DNA of 19,285 nt from the NCBI GenBank assembly GCA_016839665.1, contig JAEOTU010000259.1:1-19285 (forward strand). Reading direction: 5' to 3'. The first letter of the stretch is position 1. Each line of letters begins with the position of its first letter. Position numbers and translations under genes: made by a program. The stretch is from Candidatus Hodarchaeota archaeon. GTDB lineage: Archaea; Asgardarchaeota; Heimdallarchaeia; Hodarchaeales; Hodarchaeaceae. The notes below the pieces were generated by a model. That model was not told the DNA's origin. It made no database searches and saw nothing but the letters and a program-made list of their open reading frames with translations. Positions 13,068 through 19,285 of this stretch are shown here, in pieces.

Positions 13068-14969
13068 TTATACATCACGTGTGAATATAGGCTGGTGAGA
13101 CACTAGCTTTGGTATGGCTCGCTTAAATGTAGGCATTTGCTCAGTATGTTCTTTGATATGTTTTATTGCTTCTTTCAACGATTGAAATACTTGGTTTTTT
13201 TCCTTTCTGTAGCGAACACTCACTTTATTTTGATCTGCCTCCTTCTTACCAACTACGAAAATAATAGGTGTCCAAAGCTTTTCTGCAGAACGAATCTTTT
13301 TGGCAAGTGAGATATCACGATCATCAATTTCCACTCGAATATTATTTTGTTCTAGATCCAGCGTAATTTTCTCAGAATAAGGTAGGAACTCTTCTGTGAC
13401 TGGCAGTATTCGAACTTGAATAGGAGAAAGCCAAAGGGGAAATTGTGGCTTTATACCTTTTTGCATATTCTTAATCTGTTCTTCAAGAATCCCATAAATT
13501 ACACGTTCAGTAGACCCAGATAAGGAACAATGTAGGAGTAATGGATAAGTTTCTCTTCCTTCTTCGTTGATATATTTAATATCAAAACGCTCAGAGTTTT
13601 CCACATCAATTTGGACTGTTGAAAGCGCTGCAGCTTTTTTCTGAGCATCAACAATATTGAATTCAAATTTCAAAATGAAATAAGCATATCTTATGTCAAA
13701 TAATTCTAGTAGAATTGGTTTTTCAAGATTTTTTACCAAGGAGATGATCCAATCTTTATTTTCCTCAAAAAAGTCCGTTGTCATCCGAAATGCCGTTTCA
13801 AAACTGACTTCAATGTCATACATATACTGAAGAGCAAGCAAAAATTGAGCTTGAAATTCGTTTTTTGCCATTTCCATATCTATTGCAGCAGTATGTAAAT
13901 CGGGCATAGTGAAAGCGCGTAAGCGGCGTATACCAGCTAATTCACCTCTTTGTTCGCGCCTATAAGATTTCGCTAATTCAAACATTTTCAGAGGGAGTTG
14001 CCGATAACTAATTATCGCCTCAGATAATGCAAGAAATTGACCAAAACAAGCTGAAAATCTAAGAAAGAAGTTTTTTTGACCTGATTGGACAATATATTGA
14101 CGTGCAGGAAAGCGCTCTAAGTATTTCTTGAGGGATGGATGTTCATAAGAATACATTAAGGGAGTTTCTACTATCATTGCTCCATATTTGATTGCCATTT
14201 CAGTTACGTGTTTTTCAATCAATTGCTTGGCAATATAACCTCTGGGGAGAATACGGAAATTTCCAGCGTCGCTACCTTCTTCGTAATCAATTAATTCCAG
14301 TTGTTTCATAAGTTCGACATGTTTAGGAGGAGAACTTACAGTTCTATCTTTTGCCGTTTCGTAATTAACAAAAATTTGAAGCTCCTTCAGGTCTTCATAT
14401 ACAAAACTATCATAGGGAGTTCTCTCTCCATCTGGAGTAAGCACAAAAAACTGGGATGTAACTTCATCTTCAGCTTGAAGAGCTGTAGTAACCTCAGCTG
14501 TGGGTTCGATTATAACTTTTTCCTCTTTTCCACTTAATATCTCCTTAGACCGTTCTGCGAGGGCGTGTCCTTTACATTGTAAGGAGAAGCTTTTATAATA
14601 TCCGAAAGGAGCTCGGAGAATGTTGAGTTCTGGTAATTTTTCTTCTAATTGATTATGTAATGTTTGCAGAATACGTAAAGCATCAATTGGTTTGGCTGGG
14701 ATTTTTTTAACTAGATGTACCCACGGATAGAGAATTATATTAATTTCTTTGACGTCATGAAGGGCCTGTTGAAGTTCTAAGAGCGCCTTTTCAATTAAGA
14801 GTGAGGTATTTTCAATATCACTACTCTCTACGCCTATAAAAACAATCATCATGGATTCCTTTGTTGTGTACTCGCCTAATATTTTGTCTGTTAACGATTC
14901 TGGATTTTTAATTGCTTTTTCATTAACTTTCCAACTAAACCCATCTGAATGGATTAACAATAATTGCAA
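13068..14969 (-). CDS. thrS: Threonyl-tRNA synthetase, archaeal type
   Basis: This enzyme charges tRNA-Thr. The 633-residue protein has the archaeal N-terminal editing domain (about 1-145) related to D-aminoacyl-tRNA deacylase, with YPWVHL, GYYKSF and CKGHALAERS, which removes mischarged Ser. The class II catalytic core follows with motif 2 around YRREQRGELAGIRRL (336-350) and motif 3 LLHCSLSGSTERVIYG (478-493). The zinc ligands that select threonine are all present: C308, H359 and H480. The anticodon-binding domain covers about 515-620. The start is TTG at 14969 with GTGATTAG just upstream. A phosphoribosyltransferase gene lies upstream on the same strand, separated by 98 bases with TTGAC repeats. 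Confidence 0.96.
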   Translation of the reverse strand: MQLLLIHSDGFSWKVNEKAIKNPESLTDKILGEYTTKESMMIVFIGVESSDIENTSLLIEKALLELQQALHDVKEINIILYPWVHLVKKIPAKPIDALRILQTLHNQLEEKLPELNILRAPFGYYKSFSLQCKGHALAERSKEILSGKEEKVIIEPTAEVTTALQAEDEVTSQFFVLTPDGERTPYDSFVYEDLKELQIFVNYETAKDRTVSSPPKHVELMKQLELIDYEEGSDAGNFRILPRGYIAKQLIEKHVTEMAIKYGAMIVETPLMYSYEHPSLKKYLERFPARQYIVQSGQKNFFLRFSACFGQFLALSEAIISYRQLPLKMFELAKSYRREQRGELAGIRRLRAFTMPDLHTAAIDMEMAKNEFQAQFLLALQYMYDIEVSFETAFRMTTDFFEENKDWIISLVKNLEKPILLELFDIRYAYFILKFEFNIVDAQKKAAALSTVQIDVENSERFDIKYINEEGRETYPLLLHCSLSGSTERVIYGILEEQIKNMQKGIKPQFPLWLSPIQVRILPVTEEFLPYSEKITLDLEQNNIRVEIDDRDISLAKKIRSAEKLWTPIIFVVGKKEADQNKVSVRYRKEKNQVFQSLKEAIKHIKEHTEQMPTFKRAIPKLVSHQPIFTRDV

Positions 14970-14986
14970 TTCTAATCACACTGTCT

Positions 14987-15033
14987 TATGTCAACGTTTT
15001 CTATGTCAAGAAACCCAAAATTCTCTAAGTCAA
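14987..15033 (-). repeat. Three TTGACWTA repeats upstream of thrS
   Basis: On the plus strand TATGTCAA occurs at 14987-14994 and 15002-15009, and TAAGTCAA at 15026-15033. The spacings are 15 and 24 bases. All lie just upstream of the thrS start on its coding strand. They could be binding sites for a regulator of thrS, but direct repeats of this size can be chance in AT-rich DNA. Confidence 0.35.
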
Positions 15034-15067
15034 AAGTACTTTTTCTAAAAGGGTGTATGTTATTATT

Positions 15068-15670
15068 TCAAGGTAAAAAATTCCTTATGAAAAAATTCAC
15101 TGATGAATCGGGAATTCCAAGCTCAATGAAAGTTTTCCACGCTTCGGTCTTCGTATATTTTTCAGAGATGGTACGTTCGGTCATGAATTCATAGAACTCG
15201 TGTGGAAACACCACCCAAGCTGTTGTTTCTTCCACAAAATAATTTGGAATTATCTTAGAAGAGGGTTTCCGGAGGAGGGTGGCAACTTTAATTTCTTTAG
15301 GTTGTTTTAAATTGAGGTAATCAAGAGCACACTGAATACTTTCCCCACTATCCACTAAATCATCAATTAATAAGATTCTTTTTTGATAAATTTCGACTGC
15401 TACATCTTGCGCAACCATTGGTCTTGCATGGGTTTCAGCTATTCCAGTATAAAACTTTATTTGCATAGTCGCTAATATTGATGTGATTTTTTCGCTTTTA
15501 AACGGGATTTCTGCTTCGAACATATCACTCAATAATCTTGCAGGAATCGTACCTCCTCTACTAATACCTAATATGATTTCAGGTTCATAATCGTCATTTT
15601 TTACTAGATGAAAGAGACGTTGGGCTAAAAAATCTATTTCTTGCCAACTGATTATTCTAAACTTAACCAT
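15068..15670 (-). CDS. Purine-type phosphoribosyltransferase
   Basis: This is a type I phosphoribosyltransferase, probably a purine salvage enzyme of the hypoxanthine/xanthine/guanine (Gpt-like) kind. The 200 residues show the PRPP-binding loop RILLIDDLVDSGES (98-111), the pyrophosphate loop region GISRGGTIPARLL (35-47) and a late WVVFPHEFYEF that resembles the base-binding hood of archaeal and Gpt enzymes. The base specificity is not decidable from sequence. The ATG has AAATTTATAG about 20 bases upstream, which may be a TATA box for a nearly leaderless transcript. It shares strand with thrS and diverges from the KEOPS gene. Confidence 0.87.
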   Translation of the reverse strand: MVKFRIISWQEIDFLAQRLFHLVKNDDYEPEIILGISRGGTIPARLLSDMFEAEIPFKSEKITSILATMQIKFYTGIAETHARPMVAQDVAVEIYQKRILLIDDLVDSGESIQCALDYLNLKQPKEIKVATLLRKPSSKIIPNYFVEETTAWVVFPHEFYEFMTERTISEKYTKTEAWKTFIELGIPDSSVNFFIRNFLP

Positions 15671-15799
15671 CTCGTCACATCAACGCTATAAATTTCACTA
15701 TGGGCATATTGGATTATTTAAGGAAAGGTTAAAAGAAAACTTCCTCGTGATAATAATATCCTTTACAAATGGAGAGTTGTTTAAATATCTCAATATATT

Positions 15800-16345
15800 A
15801 TGAATCAAGTTAATGACTCTTGGGTATTAGTATTTGCTGGATCCCTTGTATCAAAACTTAATCCTTCAAACCTCGGTATGATTCTGAATCAGATAACCAG
15901 TAGATTTAACTTACTGGCAATACAGATATTTGACAATCGGTATATCTGGGGTTATCGGCATCTTTATTCTGCCATTTGGCATGCACAGAACGCATTGAAG
16001 AACAATCGGATGATTGCCAAAACACTTTCCATGGAAGTTCTTCTTTATACAGCAGGACAAAGGCAGATCAAGAAAGCAATTGAACTCCTAGGAGTGAAGG
16101 AGACAACACTCGATGTTGTTGGACTGCTACTTGCCGAAACGGATTATCAATTGGTTAATGCCAACATTGAACTGCAAAAAGAACTCGATTTAAAACCAAA
16201 TCTTGATTTATTAGATGACTTCTCATCCAAGAATCAATATCTTATAAAAATGCTTGCTACCGAGGGTTTTCCTGCAAATAAATTTACATTCTCAGAAGTA
16301 GAAAATGCCATCCTTCAAAGAATAGCACTTTTGACCTTAGAATAA
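15800..16345 (+). CDS. cgi121: KEOPS complex subunit Cgi121
   Basis: Cgi121 is the tRNA-recruiting subunit of KEOPS, the complex that makes t6A on ANN-decoding tRNAs together with Kae1, Bud32 and Pcc1. The 181-residue protein carries the family features: a helix with YRHLYSAIWHAQNALKNN (about 53-70), LSMEVLLYTAGQRQIKKAI (about 76-94) and the strand-turn around TTLDVVGLLLAETD. It continues with a C-terminal extension of about 60 residues beyond the minimal fold. It stands alone on the plus strand between divergent and convergent neighbours. The other KEOPS subunits are not in the window. Confidence 0.86.
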   Translation: MNQVNDSWVLVFAGSLVSKLNPSNLGMILNQITSRFNLLAIQIFDNRYIWGYRHLYSAIWHAQNALKNNRMIAKTLSMEVLLYTAGQRQIKKAIELLGVKETTLDVVGLLLAETDYQLVNANIELQKELDLKPNLDLLDDFSSKNQYLIKMLATEGFPANKFTFSEVENAILQRIALLTLE

Positions 16346-16374
16346 TGGATTAGAAAAATCCCGTTTTTTGAAGT

Positions 16375-16896
16375 TTATGACACGCTTAGATGCGCCATAC
16401 TCAATACTAAATGAGGTTCCATTACAGAAATCCCTGTTAAATCCCTAATAATCTCAATTCGGATCTCAAGATCTGGTGTGGTCAAATTGACTACTCCCCA
16501 GTTAATTTTTTCTGCAACATGCTCAACTACTTGAATAGTTCTTAGTGTTGTTTGTCTCTTTCTCACACGAACTCTCCAGGAATGAGTTGGTAAGATCTTC
16601 TCTTTAGCAAGGGAGACTGCAATTTCAACGATCTTTGAAAGATCCGTTTTGGTCAATTTTTCAAGTGGTACTATCTTTAAACAGGCCACTAAGGGCCCTT
16701 TTTCTTCAATGTAATGACGAATTTCATCGATAACGCGAAATGGTGTTGTTTCCTCCCTCAATTCTAAAATTGCTAAACCTGGGACATGGGATTTTAACGG
16801 GTGAGTTTTGTGGCCTAGAACGTCTGAAATCACATAATAGGCTTCAGAAAGAGCATCACGTTCAAAAGTTCGCTGGGAGCTAATCAAAAAGCTCAT
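16375..16896 (-). CDS. THUMP-domain RNA-binding protein (TAN1-like, COG1818)
   Basis: This is a predicted tRNA-binding protein; eukaryotic TAN1 assists ac4C formation in tRNA. The 173 residues contain a THUMP domain in the C-terminal half, marked by SWRVRVRKRQTTLRT, VVEHVAEKINWGVVNLTTPD and EIRIEIIRDLTGISVM. The N-terminal half is the alpha/beta NFLD-like part common in archaeal TAN1 proteins. No methylase, PUS or thiolase domain is attached. The start lies 24 bases after the stop of the zinc-ribbon gene, so they form one operon, and the stop converges on Cgi121 (29-base gap). Confidence 0.84.
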   Translation of the reverse strand: MSFLISSQRTFERDALSEAYYVISDVLGHKTHPLKSHVPGLAILELREETTPFRVIDEIRHYIEEKGPLVACLKIVPLEKLTKTDLSKIVEIAVSLAKEKILPTHSWRVRVRKRQTTLRTIQVVEHVAEKINWGVVNLTTPDLEIRIEIIRDLTGISVMEPHLVLSMAHLSVS

Positions 16897-16920
16897 CGCA
16901 ACGTAGCCTCAATGTTGGAA

Positions 16921-17097
16921 TTAGTCTTCTTCTCTTAACAACCATGCAGAGGAGATAAGGTCCGTTGTGTTACACTTTGGACAGCTAGGTTTTGTTATAT
17001 AAACCCCATCTTCTTCAACCGTCACAAACTTTGCTTTTTGGAAACGATTTTGACATTCTTTGTTCTGACAAATGTAAACATCAGGTTTTTCAACCAT
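16921..17097 (-). CDS. Small zinc-ribbon protein
   Basis: The family is not recognised. The 58-residue protein has one zinc ribbon with ligands in Y-I-C-x4-C and in PSCPKCNTT. A basic F-Q-K-A-K-F strand lies between them and an acidic end follows. The ATG at 17097 follows a perfect GAGGTGA at five bases distance; an in-frame GTG at 17106 would lie inside that site. It is in operon with the THUMP protein, so a role in RNA modification or translation is possible. Confidence 0.75.
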   Translation of the reverse strand: MVEKPDVYICQNKECQNRFQKAKFVTVEEDGVYITKPSCPKCNTTDLISSAWLLREED

Positions 17098-17120
17098 ATA
17101 TATCACCTCATTGCTTGGGT

Positions 17121-17186
17121 TTACCTGAGATTCTCATAGATAATCGCAATTACGATGTCATCAGTTTTGGTGTCTAATCTCTTCAT
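17121..17186 (-). CDS. Possible 21-residue leader or small protein ORF
   Basis: A short ATG-to-TAA frame ends 23 bases before the zinc-ribbon start and runs on the same strand. It codes for M-K-R-L-D followed by T-K-T-D-D-I-V-I and ends E-N-L-R. GGGTGAA lies directly against the ATG, which is too close for a normal ribosome binding site. No conserved family is visible. It could be a small protein, a leader peptide or chance. Confidence 0.2.
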   Translation of the reverse strand: MKRLDTKTDDIVIAIIYENLR

Positions 17187-17333
17187 TTCACCCAATTGAA
17201 TAACTTATTTCATGACTTAGCTTTCTCTATTATAAAATTATGTATCATATCATCGGTTGGGGGGAATTCTTTTTCTACGATGGAAAACGATCAAACTGAT
17301 TGATAATTAACCACTTATGAGCATTTCACTTCA

Positions 17334-18038
17334 TTAAATTTGCTTATGCCCAAATTCAAGGATATCTGTAATATTCAAGACACCTTTTGTTAAACTAAAT
17401 TTTAGATTGTCCCAATCAGCTTTAATTAACCTTCTCCAAGAGGCAAATTGGAGTAGAGCGTGAACTTCCTCCTCTGGTTGTTGAAGATTTCGTGCAATTT
17501 CCGTGAGTTTCCCATTCTCCGAGTTTTTTACAGCTAAAAGAATATCATAATATTGTTTGATAGCATTTAGAACAATACTACCAAGAGCACGTTCGATTTT
17601 TTCACCAGTTTTCGCTGAAGTGCCTATAACTGTGATTTTATCCTTATTCTTTCCTAACACTGTTTCAGCTACTTCAGAGGGACTTTTTGCTCCAATAATG
17701 TCTTGCTTATTGGCACAGAGAATAATAGGAGCGCCAGGTAAAATTTCATAAACTTCCTTGAGAAGTTCCCCTGCTTCTTCGAAAGAGGCAACATTTACTG
17801 AATCAACTACAAATAAAATGCCATCTGCTCCTTTACTTAAGATCTTTCGGATAATTTCAAATCGCTGAAGTCCTGGAGTGCCAAATAAAAAGATATCAAC
17901 CCCATAAATCTGCGTTCGGCAATGATCCAAAGCAACAGTTGTCCCTCCATAGTCAACGGAGATCGCAGACCCAGCACATATCTTCTGAACCATTGTGGAT
18001 TTACCCGCGTTATAGCTTCCTGTCACTAGGATTTTCAT
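17334..18038 (-). CDS. COG2229-type small GTPase with C-terminal winged-helix-like domain
   Basis: This GTPase belongs to the prokaryotic Rup/COG2229 group, related to SRP receptor beta and MglA. The 234 residues have G1 GSYNAGKS, the family motif TTVALDHC in the switch I area, G3 as FGTPGLQRF rather than DxxGQ, G4 NKQD and G5 SAK. An extra about 60 residues follow, with LTEIARNLQQPEEEVHALLQ and RRLIKADW, which look like a winged helix. A Roadblock partner is common for such GTPases but none is in the window. An AGGGGTTGAAA stretch precedes the ATG. It may be the second gene of a short operon, with a promoter at 18231-18240. Confidence 0.87.
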   Translation of the reverse strand: MKILVTGSYNAGKSTMVQKICAGSAISVDYGGTTVALDHCRTQIYGVDIFLFGTPGLQRFEIIRKILSKGADGILFVVDSVNVASFEEAGELLKEVYEILPGAPIILCANKQDIIGAKSPSEVAETVLGKNKDKITVIGTSAKTGEKIERALGSIVLNAIKQYYDILLAVKNSENGKLTEIARNLQQPEEEVHALLQFASWRRLIKADWDNLKFSLTKGVLNITDILEFGHKQI

Positions 18039-18060
18039 TTTTCAACCCCTTTCATTTTTA

Positions 18061-18204
18061 CTAGAAACTCTCTTCATTGGCGTGATTTTCAGTTGGAACA
18101 TTGGCCAAAATATAAAAAACTTCTTCTCGACTGATCACCCTGATTGAGTAGCCTAACAATCTTAAAGTATTGTTTTCAAAGGTAAGAATAACAGTCTTCC
18201 ATAC
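18061..18204 (-). pseudogene. Small coding-like frame upstream of the GTPase, possibly frameshifted
   Basis: A 46-codon frame (18061-18201 plus one codon) reads like protein: ILTFENNTLRLLGYSIRV, then I-S-R-E-E-V-F-Y-I-L-A-N-V-P, ending E-E-S-F. It stops 22 bases before the GTPase ATG. It lacks a usable start codon: a stop sits two codons upstream. The ATG at 18202-18200, well placed behind an AGGAGGAAGGTG stretch and TATA box, is in another frame that stops after eight codons. A one-base frameshift (real or a sequence error) right after that ATG would restore a gene of about 50 residues. The function is unknown. Confidence 0.35.
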
Positions 18205-18230
18205 TTATGTCACCTTCCTCCTGATTCTTC

Positions 18231-18240
18231 TCTTTATAAA
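18231..18240 (-). promoter_or_regulatory. TATA box for the small frame/GTPase operon
   Basis: On the minus strand TTTATAAAGA is a strong archaeal TATA element. Transcription should start near 18205-18212, close to the purine-rich AGGAGGAAGGTG and the ATG at 18202. The rest of the 18205-18407 interval holds no supported gene besides the promoter of the plus-strand membrane protein. Confidence 0.5.
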
Positions 18241-18344
18241 CATTAGCTTTTAAGCGAGAACCCTGCTTTATTTAATTCAAAGCTTAGTTTACCTGACCCA
18301 TATTAATCAGACTTTTCCTTTTGGAAACTATCTGAAAGTAACAA

Positions 18345-18375
18345 AAAATTAAAAACTAACCACGAATTAGTCGTG
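18345..18375 (+). promoter_or_regulatory. A-rich TATA region followed by a CACGA-TCGTG palindrome
   Basis: AAAAATTAAAAAC (about 18345-18356) could be the TATA element of the membrane protein gene. It is followed by a perfect 5-base inverted repeat with 5-base spacer, CACGA at 18361-18365 and TCGTG at 18371-18375, at about the expected transcription start. That is a typical place for an archaeal repressor operator, though no regulator is identified. Confidence 0.35.
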
Positions 18376-18407
18376 TCTTGGAAACTCTAAGTGGAGTAAG
18401 ATAAGTT

Positions 18408-18830
18408 ATGGCGCAAACCCTCTATCGAAATCTTTGGGCCTCAAAAGAGGTACGTACTTTAATTCTAGGGGCCTTAATCCTCTCAATTTGCCTTCTGTTA
18501 GAGGCAATCTTCCTCTTCTTTCCTATTGAGTTAGAAGATTCATTTTTGGATTTTCTTTTCTGGGAACTTACGCTATTTGAAGGAACATTTACCCCTCTTC
18601 TGACTATTTTTCATTTGATAGTCTGGGGAGTAATGTTTTTCTCCACTCTAATGGTTTATGCGATCATTCGAGATTACACCGGAGGTAGAACAGGTTTACT
18701 TGAAATTGTTGGAATCATTGCAGTTTTTGCTGTGATAAGTCTGATTATCTTCGACGCATGGTTTGCATTGTTCTTTGTTGGAGTAGCAAGTTTGCTGATA
18801 GGATATTTATACCTTGCTTTACAGCCTTAG
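18408..18830 (+). CDS. Small membrane protein with four predicted helices
   Basis: The family is not recognised. The 140-residue protein is almost entirely hydrophobic, with helices at about 17-39, 60-86, 98-117 and 119-137. A short charged loop (IRDYTGGRTG) lies between the second and third helix. The N-terminus carries R and K residues before the first helix, suggesting that it stays inside. No signal peptide or catalytic motif is seen. It is divergent from the GTPase operon and could be its membrane partner, but only position suggests this. Confidence 0.7.
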   Translation: MAQTLYRNLWASKEVRTLILGALILSICLLLEAIFLFFPIELEDSFLDFLFWELTLFEGTFTPLLTIFHLIVWGVMFFSTLMVYAIIRDYTGGRTGLLEIVGIIAVFAVISLIIFDAWFALFFVGVASLLIGYLYLALQP

Positions 18831-18879
18831 GCATTTCTTCAAATATTTTTTTTCGAGATCATTACTCGCCCAAAACACC

Positions 18880-18913
18880 CCAGTTCAAGAAGGTATTGAA
18901 CAAGCTGAACTGG
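18880..18913. repeat. Nested, mutually exclusive inverted repeats
   Basis: CCAGTTCA (18880-18887) pairs perfectly with TGAACTGG (18906-18913). GTTCAA (18883-18888) also pairs with TTGAAC (18896-18901). The two hairpins share bases and exclude each other. They lie in the 149-base gap between convergent genes and could serve as a bidirectional terminator or RNA element. A frame across it (18802-18978) reads somewhat protein-like but has no good start. Confidence 0.4.
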
Positions 18914-18979
18914 AAGATTATGTCCAAAATGCTTTCAAGTTCAGGGATGCTTTCCAGATTTCTTTTGGGAATTCTTGAA

Positions 18980-19285
18980 TTAGTAAAGAACATTCTCGAT
19001 ATTATTCCATCTATTCTTCTCTTCTAGATAAGCCTGACAAAGTTGTTTCCATTCTTCCTCTGTATTTGGCCAAGGATTTGGACAAAAATTTGTTAAAAAA
19101 TCAAAAATAGAATTGGTATGTGATAGAATCATATCAAAATATATCCACGATAGTGGACTTCCTTTTTTTAGGTAATCAATTTGAAGCATATCTTCAACCA
19201 AAAGATTAGAATTATAAAGCACCTTCTTTTGAAAGGGAATCCATTTATTTTTCTTAAACTCCAACATAAGGTAATCAACAATTGG
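18980..19285 (-). CDS. 3' part of an unknown gene cut by the right window edge
   Basis: The frame is open from the window edge (codons for P-I-V-D-Y-L-M-L-E-F) and stops at 18980-18982, giving at least 101 C-terminal residues. The in-frame ATG at 19267 is probably internal because the frame continues upstream. Visible features are a Lys-rich start, GSPLSWIYFDMILSH and a C-terminal N-P-W-P-N-T-E-E-E-W segment with a charged helix. I do not recognise the family. It converges on the membrane protein gene. Confidence 0.6.
   Translation of the reverse strand, partial: PIVDYLMLEFKKNKWIPFQKKVLYNSNLLVEDMLQIDYLKKGSPLSWIYFDMILSHTNSIFDFLTNFCPNPWPNTEEEWKQLCQAYLEEKNRWNNIENVLY

Noticed and set aside
18758..19027. 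89-residue plus-strand frame across the convergent gap
   Set aside because: It overlaps both the end of the membrane protein and the 3' end of the right-edge gene and has poor composition.
1..19285. CRISPR arrays, insertion sequences, tRNA or rRNA genes
   Set aside because: No regularly spaced repeats, transposase, terminal inverted repeats, cloverleaf or rRNA-like segments were seen on reading either strand.

Overview
The window is AT-rich, gene-dense archaeal DNA that most likely comes from an Asgard archaeon. The core genes are archaeal: GINS, ribosomal protein S27e, aIF2-alpha, Nop10, archaeal-type ThrRS, KEOPS Cgi121 and TAN1-like THUMP. Promoters are TATA-type and several starts look leaderless or use GGTG-type ribosome binding sites. 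Alongside these sit eukaryotic-signature genes: an EAP30/Vps36-family ESCRT-II subunit, a ubiquitin-like modifier with E1, E2 and an Rpn11-like JAMM protease, a UFL1-like protein with RING-like zinc clusters, and two Arf-like GTPases. The lineage within Asgard cannot be fixed from sequence reading alone. All family assignments were made by eye; no database search was run.

Layout. Bases 253-2590 (+) are an informational operon: GINS, S27e, aIF2-alpha, Nop10 (58 aa) and a RimI/Ard1-type N-acetyltransferase, with overlapping or nearly abutting genes. Bases 2818-4719 (+) hold an ESCRT-II EAP30 protein followed directly by an SPFH/band-7 protein. Bases 4733-10829 are a ubiquitin-type conjugation locus: a UFL1-like/zinc-cluster E3 candidate (-), a small zinc-ribbon protein (+), then E1, ubiquitin-like modifier and a zinc-ribbon/UBC-RWD-like protein as one minus-strand operon. 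Diverging from that operon across 221 bp are E2 and JAMM protease (+). Bases 10929-11723 encode a single-pass membrane protein, with a weak CCDC47-like layout. Bases 11748-12869 (-) encode two Arf-like GTPases. Bases 13068-17097 hold ThrRS, a phosphoribosyltransferase, Cgi121, a THUMP protein and a zinc ribbon. Bases 17334-18038 (-) encode a COG2229-type GTPase with a winged-helix tail. The right end has a small four-helix membrane protein and a truncated unknown gene.

How the genes may work together. The modifier already ends in Gly-Gly, so it can be activated by the E1 (catalytic Cys185), passed to the E2 (Cys98), directed by the UFL1-like/RING-like protein and removed by the Rpn11-like protease. 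The adjacent EAP30 and SPFH genes suggest a link from conjugation to membrane remodelling. The two proteins least easy to place, and the best candidates for something undescribed, are the UFL1-like/zinc-cluster protein (4733-6484) and the zinc-ribbon/UBC-RWD-like protein co-transcribed with the modifier (8652-9443).
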